From assembly GCA_007131725.1 (NCBI GenBank), contig SLPZ01000051.1, positions 1-55,242 of the forward strand: a DNA stretch of 55,242 bases. Direction: 5' to 3'. Under the pieces are notes generated by a model, which saw only the letters and a list, made by a program, of their open reading frames with translations, did not search any database and was not told the DNA's origin. Positions 1-9,117 of this stretch are shown one piece after another. Numbering within the stretch: the first letter of the stretch is position 1; each line of letters opens with the position of its first letter. Made by a program: the position numbers and the translations under genes. The DNA comes from Balneolaceae bacterium. GTDB taxonomy: Bacteria; Bacteroidota; Rhodothermia; Balneolales; Balneolaceae.

Positions 1-825
1 AACGAATATTTTGTGGTGCCGGATGTAGAAAAATCCGAACATATTGAACAGGATTTCAACCTTAGTTTCGACAATTTTTCTGGTAAAGGCACAACTTCCC
101 GGCAGCCGAAACAGGATGAAGCTCCCGTTCATTTACCGTCCCGGATTAATTTTAAACGCCGCAGCTTTGATGGTGAAGAAACTGCTGAAAAGCTCTACGG
201 CCCATCAGGACAGCAGGATGAGAGCAAGCCGCAACAGGAATCTGCCAGGCAGAGAACCGGTAGCGATAAAGGTTTCTGGCAGCTTCATAACCGGTACATT
301 CTCACGCAAACCCGAACTGGAATGTGTGTGGTTGACCAGCATGCTGCACACAAGCGAATTATTTTCGAAAAAGCATTAAGTGCTACGGAAGAGAGCCTAC
401 CCGGTACTCAACAGCTTCTTTTTGCCCAAACGGTTGAGCTGTCCGCATCAGAATTCTCACTACTGAAAGAACTGCTGCCCATTATTCAGCGCATGGGTTT
501 CAGTATCCAGATGCTCAGCGGAAATACGGCCATTATCAACGGGGTTCCGGCCGATATTGAAATTGGGAATGAGAGCCAGGTGCTGCGTGATATGTTGCAG
601 CAGTACAGGGAATTGGAGAAAAAGCCATCGCTTGATGCCCGGAAAAAAGTGGCCATTGCTTTTGCTTCCCGAACGGCCATACCACGAGGGAAACGGCTTA
701 CCGAAACCGAAATGGAGACACTGATCGATCAGTTATTTGCCTGTGCTGAACCGTATCACGACCCGCTTGAAAAACCGACATTGATCTATATGTCACTGGA
801 TGACCTGAAAAGAAGGTTTCGGTAA
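1..825 (+). CDS. mutL: DNA mismatch repair protein MutL, C-terminal part (5' truncated by window)
   Basis: The frame is open from base 1, so the start and the N-terminal GHKL ATPase domain lie outside the window. What remains is a low-complexity linker (about the first 90 residues) and the C-terminal dimerisation domain, recognised by QLHNRYIL, DQHAAHKR, ASRTAIPRGKRL and the closing ACAEPYHDPLEKPT stretch. MutL couples mismatch recognition by MutS to strand incision and excision. In endonuclease-type MutL the metal motif is DQHA-x2-E-x4-E; here the first Glu is Lys (DQHAAHK) while the second Glu is kept. Identity is secure; whether the nuclease is active is not. Confidence 0.93.
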   Translation, partial: NEYFVVPDVEKSEHIEQDFNLSFDNFSGKGTTSRQPKQDEAPVHLPSRINFKRRSFDGEETAEKLYGPSGQQDESKPQQESARQRTGSDKGFWQLHNRYILTQTRTGMCVVDQHAAHKRIIFEKALSATEESLPGTQQLLFAQTVELSASEFSLLKELLPIIQRMGFSIQMLSGNTAIINGVPADIEIGNESQVLRDMLQQYRELEKKPSLDARKKVAIAFASRTAIPRGKRLTETEMETLIDQLFACAEPYHDPLEKPTLIYMSLDDLKRRFR

Positions 826-1199
826 AAGGAATTAAAGTTAGCTTTTGTCAGTGATTGTGCATTTGCTGTTTCTTGCAGTGTGAAAGATTGTATATTGCGG
901 TTAACCCAAATATCTCACAGAAAATAAGTGAAACATAGCATAACTTTATGATTATTTGTCCCTTAAGTGACATATTTTGAGCCTTCAGAAAATGCAGTCT
1001 GTTTTTCTGCGACATTTTCCCCTCAGATTCGTTTGCCAAAGGCATCCCTTTGGGGGAATCTAAAATTGCATGCTCAACGTACTCAGGTACGTTTCCGCTG
1101 CCATTTTATCTTCTCCTTGCTGAGGGAAAAATCTCTTGGTGAGATATCCGGGTTAAGTATCAATCTTAAACTCAGTACGATTAACAATATCAGCACACA
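826..1199. repeat. Intergenic spacer with a three-hairpin structured element
   Basis: No convincing gene lies here; the short open frames have no recognisable features. From 1025 to 1145 there are three hairpins: AGATTC/GAATCT (1025-1030 and 1056-1061) enclosing a perfect CCAAAGG/CCTTTGG stem with a CATC loop (1036-1053); AACGTAC/GTACGTT with a TCAG loop (1076-1093); and ATCTC/GAGAT (1131-1145). This density of stems suggests a dispersed palindromic repeat or a structured RNA. It lies upstream of the next plus-strand gene, so a leader role is possible but unproven. Confidence 0.45.
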
Positions 1200-2330
1200 G
1201 TGAATATACTTGCCGTAGAACCATTTTACAGCGGATCGCACAAGGCATTTTTAAATGGCCTTCAGGAGAACTCATCGCATAATATCTTCCCGATCAAACT
1301 GGATTATAAACGCTGGAAATGGCGAATGCACGGCGATTCGGTGAAACTGGCGGAAATGTCGAGCCATGTTGATGAAGAGATTGATCTCTTACTGGTAAGC
1401 AGTATGACCAACCTTCCCGCTTTTCTGGCACTCACCAACCCGAGGTTTGCATACACTCCCAAAGTTATGATGATGCACGAAAATCAGCTAACCCAACCCA
1501 TGCCGGAAGGTGAGAAGCGTGATCTGACGTATTGCTACATCAACTATGTAAGTATGCTTGCGGCTGATAAGCTGCTGTTCACCACAAAATTTCACCTAAA
1601 TGATCTGCTTGAGTCTCTGCCGGATTTTCTGGACCATTTCACAGATGATAAAAATTATGCCACCATCGATCAGATTCGTGAAAAAAGTATGGTGATGTAT
1701 CCCGGGCTGAATCTTTCTGTTTTTGATCAGCATCCCGACACGAGACAGAATAACCGGCGGCCGGTAATCGTCTGGAACCAGCGCTGGCAGTTTGATCGCA
1801 ATCCCGCCATGTTTTTCAAAGTGCTGAACCGGTTGAATGATATTGACCTGGAGTTTGACCTGATTCTGGCCGGTGATACCCAGCATCGGAAACCCGAGGA
1901 GTTTGAGCGGGCCTGGAAACGGTTCGGGGATCAAATCACTCATTTCGGATACGTGGAAAATGTGGAAAATTACAGCCGTCTGCTCCATTCCGGAGATATT
2001 GTGGTTTCGACAGCTACCCATGAATTTTTCTGTGTAGCCATCATGGAGGCGATCTACTGTGGCTGCCACCCGCTTGTGCCCAACCGCCTGCATTATCCTG
2101 AGCTGATTCCGGAAAGCCTGCACAGGCCGCTGCTTCACGCACCCGTTCTATATGATACCGAAGATGACCTTTTCCATAACATGAAAGACCTCTTGACCGG
2201 AAAAACCAAACCGCTGCCAAAGGCATCACTTCAAAACATCAACAAACATCTGGACTGGAGCCGCATGATTGACCGGTATGATGCTCTGTTCAGCGAGCTG
2301 AAAGAGACAAAAAGTATTGCTTCGTTTTAA
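1200..2330 (+). CDS. tRNA-queuosine alpha-mannosyltransferase family protein (DUF3524, GTDC1/QTMAN-like)
   Basis: A 376-residue glycosyltransferase of the GT-B fold. The N-terminus (NILAVEPFYSGSHKAFLNGL), the RWKWRMHG segment and the MMMHENQLTQP motif are the hallmark of the DUF3524 domain found in eukaryotic GTDC1/QTMAN, which mannosylates queuosine in tRNA-Asp. The C-terminal half carries a group-1 glycosyltransferase donor site (VIVWNQRWQFDRNP, then HEFFCVAIMEAIYCGCHPLVPNRLHYPE). The start is GTG directly after an in-frame-free region and has no good Shine-Dalgarno. It is convergent with dnaB. Family assignment is firm; that the bacterial member acts on tRNA queuosine is inference from the eukaryotic enzyme. 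Confidence 0.82.
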   Translation: MNILAVEPFYSGSHKAFLNGLQENSSHNIFPIKLDYKRWKWRMHGDSVKLAEMSSHVDEEIDLLLVSSMTNLPAFLALTNPRFAYTPKVMMMHENQLTQPMPEGEKRDLTYCYINYVSMLAADKLLFTTKFHLNDLLESLPDFLDHFTDDKNYATIDQIREKSMVMYPGLNLSVFDQHPDTRQNNRRPVIVWNQRWQFDRNPAMFFKVLNRLNDIDLEFDLILAGDTQHRKPEEFERAWKRFGDQITHFGYVENVENYSRLLHSGDIVVSTATHEFFCVAIMEAIYCGCHPLVPNRLHYPELIPESLHRPLLHAPVLYDTEDDLFHNMKDLLTGKTKPLPKASLQNINKHLDWSRMIDRYDALFSELKETKSIASF

Positions 2331-2637
2331 TGTACGCCGGACAGCTTGTCCGGCCTGGAAAGCCAAAGAAAATGCTCAAAACTGAAAACAGGAAATAAAA
2401 CTGCTTCTTGAAATTAAAATTCAGTCTCAGCTTACATTCATGAGTAACGGGCAAGCTGCCCGTTGTACGTATGCCGGACAGCTTGTCCGGCTTGGAAAAC
2501 AAAAGAGATTGCCAAAACTAAAATCAGGAAATAAAACTGCTTCCTGAAATTAAAATCCAGCCTCATGCTAAATTCATGAGTAACGGGCAAGCTCAACTGC
2601 GTGTAAAACTTCGTAGAGTAAACTGCCCGTTGTACGT
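2331..2637. repeat. Two tandem copies of a palindrome-bounded intergenic repeat between convergent genes
   Basis: Unit 1 (about 2331-2464) and unit 2 (about 2465-2633) align along nearly their full length. Each begins with the perfect hairpin GCCGGACA-GCT-TGTCCGGC (2336-2354 and 2473-2491) and ends with ACGGGCA...TGCCCGT (2447-2463; 2583-2589 with 2624-2630). TGTACG marks the outer ends and the junction. In unit 2 about 34 bases separate the arms of the second hairpin instead of 3, so one copy has gained or lost sequence. Sitting between convergent stop codons, the hairpins could act as a bidirectional terminator, although no long T-run follows. Confidence 0.8.
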
Positions 2638-2639
2638 TT

Positions 2640-4160
2640 TTAAAAGGGCGCGGAATCGTCATCACCGGGGCTATGGGGGCGGGGTGGAAGTGAGGGCCCT
2701 GAAGAGGAGTCATACTCCTCAAGATAATCGTTACCGCCGGGTGATTGTTCACCGGTATCTATTCTGGAGAGACGTTCAAAACGCGCATACTCTTTTACAA
2801 AATACATTCTTGTTGTGCCCACGGGCCCGTTTCTCTGCTTTCCGATAATCAGTTCGGCAAGGCCGTTTGTGGATTCACCTTCCGGTGTGGTAGTGATGCC
2901 GTAATACTCTGGCCGGTAGAGGAAACAAACCACATCGGCATCCTGTTCAATGGAGCCCGATTCTCTCAAGTCGCTGAGCTGCGGACGTTTATCACCGCCG
3001 CGCTGTTCAACCTGCCGGCTAAGCTGCGACAGGGCAACTACCGGAACATTCAGTTCTTTGGCAAGTGCTTTCAGTCCCCGCGAAATCGTGGCGATTTCCT
3101 GTTCACGGTTTCCAATATCTTTTGAGGTGGCGGTCATTAACTGCAGGTAATCCACTACAATCAGCCCGATGTCGTGTTCACTTTTCAGGCGCCTGCATTT
3201 GGTTCGCAGTTCCATCACACTTAAACTGGGGGTGTCATCAATAAAAATGCGAGCGGTAAACAAACGGCTTGCAGCATCAATCATTCGTTTAAAATCTTCA
3301 TCCTTCACCCGGCCTGTACGGGCAGCCTGGGCATCAATCCGGGCTTCCATGGTGAGAAAACGCTGAACGAGCTGCTGTGCCGACATTTCAAGGCTGAAAA
3401 TGGCTACGTTGGTTTGCATATTTTCGTCGGGATGCAGGGCCGCATTTCGGGCCGCGGTTAGCGTAAATGCAGTTTTACCCATCGACGGACGCGCTGCAAT
3501 AATGATCAGATCTCCGTTTTGCCAGCCCGAGGTATAACGGTCTACATCCAGCCCGGCGGGCACGCCAGTAACACCTTCCGGTTTGCCGCGAAGCTCTTCA
3601 AGGTAACCGAGCGTATCCTTCAAAATATCGCCAATAGCAATTGCATTGGACCTGGATTTTGTATTGGCAATATCAAAAATTTTCTGTTCGGCACCGTCGA
3701 GCACATCGTTGGCATCAGTCGTAGTGTCGTATGCGGCTTTAATGATATCGTTGCAGTGGAGGATCAGATTGCGCTTAATGGCCTTCTCGGCAATGATCTG
3801 GGAGTGATAGTCGATATTAGCCGAAGAGCTTACCGATCGTGTCAGGTCTGCCAGGTATCCGCTGCCTCCCACTAAATCGAGCAGGTTTTTATCCCGGAGT
3901 TCATTTTCTACAGTCAGCAGATCAAGTGGGTTGCCTCGTTCGTACAGATCGAACAGGGTTTCGAAAATATGCTTGTTTGCCGGTTTGTAAAAATCTTCGG
4001 GACGCAGCAACTGCAGGGCTATCGTGGCGGCTTCTTTTTCAATCAGCATGGCACCGAGCACAGCTTCTTCCACTTCTACAGCCTGAGGTGGTATTCTGCC
4101 GCCTTCTGCCGGAATTTGAGCAGAACTCTGTGATCTGTTTGAACTGTTTTGACTGGCCAT
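2640..4160 (-). CDS. dnaB: Replicative DNA helicase DnaB
   Basis: 506 residues, the normal length for this hexameric 5'-3' helicase that unwinds DNA ahead of the replisome and recruits primase. The N-terminal DnaB domain (about 27-130; PPQAVEVEEAVLGAML) is followed by the RecA-like domain with Walker A ARPSMGKT (223-230), Walker B LIVVDYLQLM and the ALSQLSRQVEQR and LRESGSIEQDADVV motifs. No intein or insertion is visible. The poorly conserved first 25 residues are Ser/Gln rich. ATG start. Its upstream neighbour on the same strand is the patatin gene, separated by 222 bases that probably hold the dnaB promoter. Confidence 0.98.
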   Translation of the reverse strand: MASQNSSNRSQSSAQIPAEGGRIPPQAVEVEEAVLGAMLIEKEAATIALQLLRPEDFYKPANKHIFETLFDLYERGNPLDLLTVENELRDKNLLDLVGGSGYLADLTRSVSSSANIDYHSQIIAEKAIKRNLILHCNDIIKAAYDTTTDANDVLDGAEQKIFDIANTKSRSNAIAIGDILKDTLGYLEELRGKPEGVTGVPAGLDVDRYTSGWQNGDLIIIAARPSMGKTAFTLTAARNAALHPDENMQTNVAIFSLEMSAQQLVQRFLTMEARIDAQAARTGRVKDEDFKRMIDAASRLFTARIFIDDTPSLSVMELRTKCRRLKSEHDIGLIVVDYLQLMTATSKDIGNREQEIATISRGLKALAKELNVPVVALSQLSRQVEQRGGDKRPQLSDLRESGSIEQDADVVCFLYRPEYYGITTTPEGESTNGLAELIIGKQRNGPVGTTRMYFVKEYARFERLSRIDTGEQSPGGNDYLEEYDSSSGPSLPPRPHSPGDDDSAPF

Positions 4161-4382
4161 GAACGATGCCGAATGTTTGAGAGTATAGCAGATGGAAAAT
4201 GTTGCGATTCCGGCCGAAATTGATGAGATCGGTTCATCAACCTGACTTTAATAAACTAAAGAATTGATGCGTTGTAACCCAAATTAAAAGTCTGAAAATT
4301 CGGAAAAATTTTCGGCAAAATTGAGGCATTTCCAAAATGCTTAATTACCCGAAAAGTTGAAGGAATTATAATTCAGGTTGAA

Positions 4383-6578
4383 TTAAAAACCGACATCATT
4401 TTCAAAATTCACAACAACACTTTTTATGTCGATGGGTTTGTATGGTTCATCTCCACTCATATCCCGCACCACACAGGGGCAACTGCAGCAATAGACGGTT
4501 TTATACCACTCACCGGCACTGTCCTCTAATCTGATAGTGCCCTGTTTTACGCCACTTCTGAGGGGTGTACGCCGGTTTCGGTACAGTTCAAAAAAGTGTT
4601 CGCCGGCGTCGTTTGTGTGCAGTTCAGGCCCGAAAATCTGGTAGTTCACACCACCTTCAATGCGTTTTCTGATTCCGACCACTGTTTCAATCACGCCATC
4701 ATCATTTACATGATTGTCCTTACCGTAATTGCCTTTCAGATATCGCCGCTCATCTACATTTTCAAAACGCAGGTATAAATATTTCACCTGTCCGTCGATA
4801 TCGCTCATCAGGGAACTGCTTACTTTATCCACAATTCGTTTTCTTACAAAACCGCGGATTATACCGGGAACAGGCAGGCTTTTGTCCAAATGCTCATCTA
4901 TCAGTTTTTCAAACCGTGCCCGTTTCAGGTTGTCCAGTTCGCGATAGTGTGGTTCGGGATCGAACGGAGTTGGTGCGGGAGGAACTTCGGCTTCCTTTTT
5001 AAGGAATGGTTTGGCATCACCAATTGTGGTATTTAATACTTTGGCTGCAAGATGTTTGCCTACTTCGAAATCGTGCTGCCGGTATTTTTCTTCAAAAAAC
5101 CCGCCGAAACTCCGCAGAAAATTTCCCGCAATCGGCACTTGTCCGCCGCCTTCTATGGATGCCGGTGTGATAGCCACCATGTTCAGCTTCCGCTTGTCGC
5201 GAAGGTTAGCAACCAGGTCTATGGCAAGCCGCAATTTGGCGTTAAATGCACTGGATTCATCATCAGACCGAAGCCCCAGGTCTTTATCAATCCGTTGTTT
5301 TATTTCTGAGGATTGAATCTCCGTCTCTTCATCATTTTTTGATCGGTGAATTTTATCCCTGTAAATGTTTAAAAGCAGATCGTCGAGCTTTTCGTCGATA
5401 TCAGAACCCGGCTTTGGCTGAACTTCATCAAAGAGCTTCATCAAATCATCCCGCCATTCAACAAGGCTGTTGTAATGTGCGGCCTTTAGCCAGTCGCGAA
5501 AAGTGGCCTGGCTGGCTAAAACTCCGGCAAATCGCCCGAATACACCCATCATCTTTCCAAAATAATCGGGCGTGTTGAGGCTCATCGATTTAAGCTGACC
5601 GCTGTTTGTGTATTCCTCGCTCAAACTTATCGGCATATTGAAGGATAGCGGATAGACTTCGCTTGTGCCGCTCACATTCGGATCGATGAAAATAAAAACC
5701 CGCTCCACGTCTTTGCCCTGATCCTGCTCCGCCGCCATTTGAATGGCTTCACGCAACGGCTCATTTCGGAGGATTCCTCCATCAAGATAATCAAACAAAA
5801 ATTGCTGCTGATGTTTCAGGTCATCAGGCCAGTATTTGCCAAATTCATGGTTTTTACGCATAATCTGTTCAGGTGGAAACGCCCCCGGAAATGCGCCTGA
5901 AGCTATCGCGCCCTTGCGGAAAATATCCCACTTGTCTGTGGATGATCCTGAGTTCCATGGTGTAAGTTCATGATAGTTGCCAATAAATCCATTGCTTGAT
6001 TTTTGATCGCGATTCAAAACAAACCTGATATTATCCTGATGAAAAGTGGTTTGTACAGCATCGGAAAATACACTCTCTTTCCCGGTTGGTGACCCGCCTC
6101 CGGCAGATGGCTGGCGAATAATCTGGCCTTCCGACCGCACCGGTATTCCGTTAAGGTTGGTGAGGCTGAAAGACACTTTCATGCCATCGGCAAAGAGCGG
6201 ATGTTGTTCTGCATTGCCGGGCCAGCTATCGGTGTTGATGATTTCGTTTGCAATGTCAACAATTACCCGGTTCGAAAATAAACTTGCCTGATCATGTTTA
6301 TTGATATTTTCGGGATAGAGATTGTCGATGGAAATTAGCTTTACCCATGCTCTGTGGAGAGCGTCCTCAATCTCCTGGCTTGATGAACCCTTCAGTAAAT
6401 GATAAACCACAACTCCAAGTGTCATACTTCCGGCTGATGCGCCGGAAACCACATCAATTTTTGCAGGGCCTCGTTCTACATCTTTCAGTAAATGAATTAC
6501 CTGTGCTAATGCTCCCCCGGAAAAAGTTCCCAGGCTGACTCCACCACCCATTATTAGTGCAATTCTTGTTTCTGCCAT
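4383..6578 (-). CDS. Patatin-like phospholipase family protein
   Basis: 731 residues. The N-terminal part is a patatin hydrolase: glycine-rich oxyanion loop GGGVSLG (11-17), nucleophile elbow GASAG (Ser48), SGAFPGAFPP (about 227-236) and the catalytic Asp in DGG (Asp266). Such enzymes hydrolyse acyl chains from lipids through a Ser-Asp dyad. The C-terminal 400 residues (segments rich in charged residues, then a beta-rich end) match no domain I can name. There is no signal peptide, so it is predicted cytoplasmic or peripheral. The length resembles long bacterial patatin-like proteins rather than short RssA types. The substrate is unknown. Confidence 0.85.
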   Translation of the reverse strand: MAETRIALIMGGGVSLGTFSGGALAQVIHLLKDVERGPAKIDVVSGASAGSMTLGVVVYHLLKGSSSQEIEDALHRAWVKLISIDNLYPENINKHDQASLFSNRVIVDIANEIINTDSWPGNAEQHPLFADGMKVSFSLTNLNGIPVRSEGQIIRQPSAGGGSPTGKESVFSDAVQTTFHQDNIRFVLNRDQKSSNGFIGNYHELTPWNSGSSTDKWDIFRKGAIASGAFPGAFPPEQIMRKNHEFGKYWPDDLKHQQQFLFDYLDGGILRNEPLREAIQMAAEQDQGKDVERVFIFIDPNVSGTSEVYPLSFNMPISLSEEYTNSGQLKSMSLNTPDYFGKMMGVFGRFAGVLASQATFRDWLKAAHYNSLVEWRDDLMKLFDEVQPKPGSDIDEKLDDLLLNIYRDKIHRSKNDEETEIQSSEIKQRIDKDLGLRSDDESSAFNAKLRLAIDLVANLRDKRKLNMVAITPASIEGGGQVPIAGNFLRSFGGFFEEKYRQHDFEVGKHLAAKVLNTTIGDAKPFLKKEAEVPPAPTPFDPEPHYRELDNLKRARFEKLIDEHLDKSLPVPGIIRGFVRKRIVDKVSSSLMSDIDGQVKYLYLRFENVDERRYLKGNYGKDNHVNDDGVIETVVGIRKRIEGGVNYQIFGPELHTNDAGEHFFELYRNRRTPLRSGVKQGTIRLEDSAGEWYKTVYCCSCPCVVRDMSGDEPYKPIDIKSVVVNFENDVGF

Positions 6579-6750
6579 AGCTTTTACCCTCCTATTTTGT
6601 TTGTTGATGAACCTATTTACCTAATAATCAATGAAATATCAATAGGAAAATAAAATTGATCTAATGGAATAGAGTAATAAGGCAGAGTTATTCAGATATT
6701 TAAGGCTGATTCTGGTGCACCGAGATGTCAAGGATTTTTAAATGAACCAT

Positions 6751-7536
6751 TTAAGGCTTACACCCAAGTTCATCATAACGGTTGCGCACTTTTTGAACAT
6801 CCTCCCAGACGGGGCGTTTCCACTGCGGATTTCGGAGCAGTGCCGCAGGATGATAGGTTACCGTGAGTTCAGTTCCATGAAACGGGTAGAATTGCCCTCT
6901 TAAACTCCTGAGCGTGGTTTCTTTTTTCAGAAGTGTGGTGCCTGAAATTTTTCCAAGACACAGAATAATCTTGGGTTGAATGATTTCGATCTGACGCAAA
7001 AGATAGGGCAGGCTGCGGACGCGCTCATCCGGATTGGGGTTTCGGTTGCCGGGCGGACGGTGTTTTAAAATATTGGCGATGTAAACATCATCCCGCTCAA
7101 ATTTGATGGCCGAAAGTATTTTATTAAGAAGCTGACCCGCCGCACCCACAAAAGGTTCACCCTGCCGGTCTTCTTCCTGTCCCGGGGCTTCGCCAATCAG
7201 CATTAAGTCCGCATTAGGGTTGCCTACCCCGAAAACGAGATTGGTGCCCTCGAGATCGGTGCGGAGTTCGTCCGCTTCTTCGCAAAGAGTTCTCAATTCC
7301 TCAAGTGTAGTGCAGGCTTTCAATCTATCGCCAATGGTTTGTGGTGATGTGGGTTCTTCTGTACGGACAATTTCGGGTTGATTGTCGTACTCATTGCTTT
7401 GTTTGTCTTCATCCAGCCCACGTTTTTGCACTACATCACCCTGGTTATATGATATCGTGTACGGGCCAAAAATTTTTTCGTCAATATCTAAAAATTCGGC
7501 AATGTCGGAGATCAGGTTGTTTTTTGATTGATTCAT
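6751..7536 (-). CDS. Uracil-DNA glycosylase, family 4-like, Fe-S ligands largely missing
   Basis: 261 residues. Removes uracil from DNA to start base excision repair. Motif I is GEAPGQEED (115-123), followed by [13 protein letters not shown]; motif II is HPAALLRNP (229-237). An extra 70-residue N-terminal region is low in conservation. Family-4 enzymes normally bind a [4Fe-4S] cluster through C-x2-C near the N-terminus, a Cys in KCRPP and a Cys about 15 residues later. Here only one N-terminal Cys (85) is present, KCRPP reads KHRPP (158-162), and the last Cys position reads RSLPYL. The cluster is therefore probably absent. A 33-base gap separates it from the next minus-strand gene. Confidence 0.9.
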   Translation of the reverse strand: MNQSKNNLISDIAEFLDIDEKIFGPYTISYNQGDVVQKRGLDEDKQSNEYDNQPEIVRTEEPTSPQTIGDRLKACTTLEELRTLCEEADELRTDLEGTNLVFGVGNPNADLMLIGEAPGQEEDRQGEPFVGAAGQLLNKILSAIKFERDDVYIANILKHRPPGNRNPNPDERVRSLPYLLRQIEIIQPKIILCLGKISGTTLLKKETTLRSLRGQFYPFHGTELTVTYHPAALLRNPQWKRPVWEDVQKVRNRYDELGCKP

Positions 7537-7569
7537 GATTGTGTATGATCTGCAAGCATTAATTAGAAT

Positions 7570-9117
7570 TTACTGAATCCGTTGATAGACAACATCCCTG
7601 TAAAAATCAGTCGGGTAAGCGCCCACCTGTATCAGCAACGGACGTAAAGCATAGCGAATTTTAAGCTGATCAATTTCACCGTAAAGGTTCATATCGAAGG
7701 ATATAAATTCTTCACGCATACCTGGATTATTCCAGTGAATTCGAAATGTGTTGTGATGCCAGTGCTCAAGGTTTCCGGTCAGATTTTCATCATCAAAAAT
7801 TGAGAGGGTAAGTTTATCATTTTCAAGCCGGATTTCAGCATTTTGGTAGAGATCGTTGTAATAGATTCCCGTGTAGTCTTTAAGAGAATGGGTGGGGGTG
7901 GTATGCGGAATGCGGGTGGATTCAAACTCCTCTCGTAGTGAGCGCACGGAGTTGTACCGGTTGGTGTAAGCGTTAAAATAAATTTCATTCCAGTCTCGAT
8001 CAGTGCTGTTCAGGTTGTGATCGATCACAGTTCTGGCTATGGCCTCGCGAAAAGTGGTAAAGACGTTGGTCATCACAATAATGCCAAGCCCGATTTCAGG
8101 AACAAGCATGTAAGTTGTGTTCATTCCGTCACTTGCACCTCCGTGAGAAATCATGCGATATCTCCGGTAATCGGTGATGTTGTATCCGTAACCGTAGCTG
8201 TTTTTCGGGGCATCAACCGAAGAAGCTCCGCGGGATATTTTCGGCGTTTGAATATCGGTGAGTGATTGTCCTGAGATGTACTGATGGCCATTATAACTGC
8301 CGTTATTCAGTTGTTTGATCATCCATTTGGCCATGTCATTCGCGGTAGAATTTACACCCCCGGCAGGTGATGATACATCCCAGTTGCGGAGCGGAATGTT
8401 AACAACTTCGCCTTCGATATATTGATGAGGCCAGGCCATGTTGCTATCTTCATCCAGATCATCAACACTGGTGTTGGTGCGGGTCATCTCCATCGGTTCA
8501 AAAAATCGCTCCATCATAAAATCATCCCAGCTTTGGCCGGTTACAGCCGGTACTATTTCGCCAGCCAGGGTGTACATCACATTACTGTACACATAATCTG
8601 AGCGGAATGGCTCTTCAAATTCATGATATCTCATCTGGTATAGCATTTCTTCCCTTGAGCTGTTGCTCATAAACTGAAGGCGGTTGCCCAGTAGTCGGCC
8701 AACGCCCACCTGATGGGTCAGCAGGTCGTGTATAGTTACATTGGCCGTTGCCCAGGGATCGCTGAGTTCGAACCATGGTATATGTTTTGTGACCGGGTCA
8801 TGCCAGCTAATCAGTCCTTCATCCACAAGAATTGCGAGTGATGAGGCTGTCATGTGTTTGCTGATGGAAGCCACTCCGAATTGAGTATCGGCATCCACGG
8901 GCTGGGGATCATTAAGGTTCCGGATGCCGTATCCTTCAGCTAATATCACTTCATCATTTTTAACAACAGCGATGGCCATACCCGGAATATCCCACTGCTC
9001 TATTCCGTCAATTATCCACTGTTCAAAATTTTCAGGTATTACATCCTGTGCATGAATTGTGGCAGAGTGAAACAGAAAGAGAAGCAGCAATAACAGCAGT
9101 TGATGAATTTTTTTCAT
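7570..9117 (-). CDS. Serine hydrolase of the beta-lactamase/penicillin-binding (class C-like) family
   Basis: 515 residues when started at ATG 9117, chosen because MKKIHQ and a long leucine run ending HSATIHAQ make a clean signal peptide; a longer frame to 9171 would bury it. Active-site motifs: SISK (S84-x-x-K87), YSN in the YVYSNVMY segment, and HGG in place of KTG near residue 340. A C-terminal domain of about 130 residues follows. Such periplasmic enzymes include esterases, D-aminopeptidases and beta-lactamases; sequence alone does not choose. A similar but shorter enzyme lies at 49959-51170. Confidence 0.88.
   Translation of the reverse strand: MKKIHQLLLLLLLFLFHSATIHAQDVIPENFEQWIIDGIEQWDIPGMAIAVVKNDEVILAEGYGIRNLNDPQPVDADTQFGVASISKHMTASSLAILVDEGLISWHDPVTKHIPWFELSDPWATANVTIHDLLTHQVGVGRLLGNRLQFMSNSSREEMLYQMRYHEFEEPFRSDYVYSNVMYTLAGEIVPAVTGQSWDDFMMERFFEPMEMTRTNTSVDDLDEDSNMAWPHQYIEGEVVNIPLRNWDVSSPAGGVNSTANDMAKWMIKQLNNGSYNGHQYISGQSLTDIQTPKISRGASSVDAPKNSYGYGYNITDYRRYRMISHGGASDGMNTTYMLVPEIGLGIIVMTNVFTTFREAIARTVIDHNLNSTDRDWNEIYFNAYTNRYNSVRSLREEFESTRIPHTTPTHSLKDYTGIYYNDLYQNAEIRLENDKLTLSIFDDENLTGNLEHWHHNTFRIHWNNPGMREEFISFDMNLYGEIDQLKIRYALRPLLIQVGAYPTDFYRDVVYQRIQ

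Noticed and set aside
967-1203. 78-residue open frame before the QTMAN-like gene
   Set aside because: Runs through the three-hairpin element; no recognisable features, and it overlaps the start of a solid gene.
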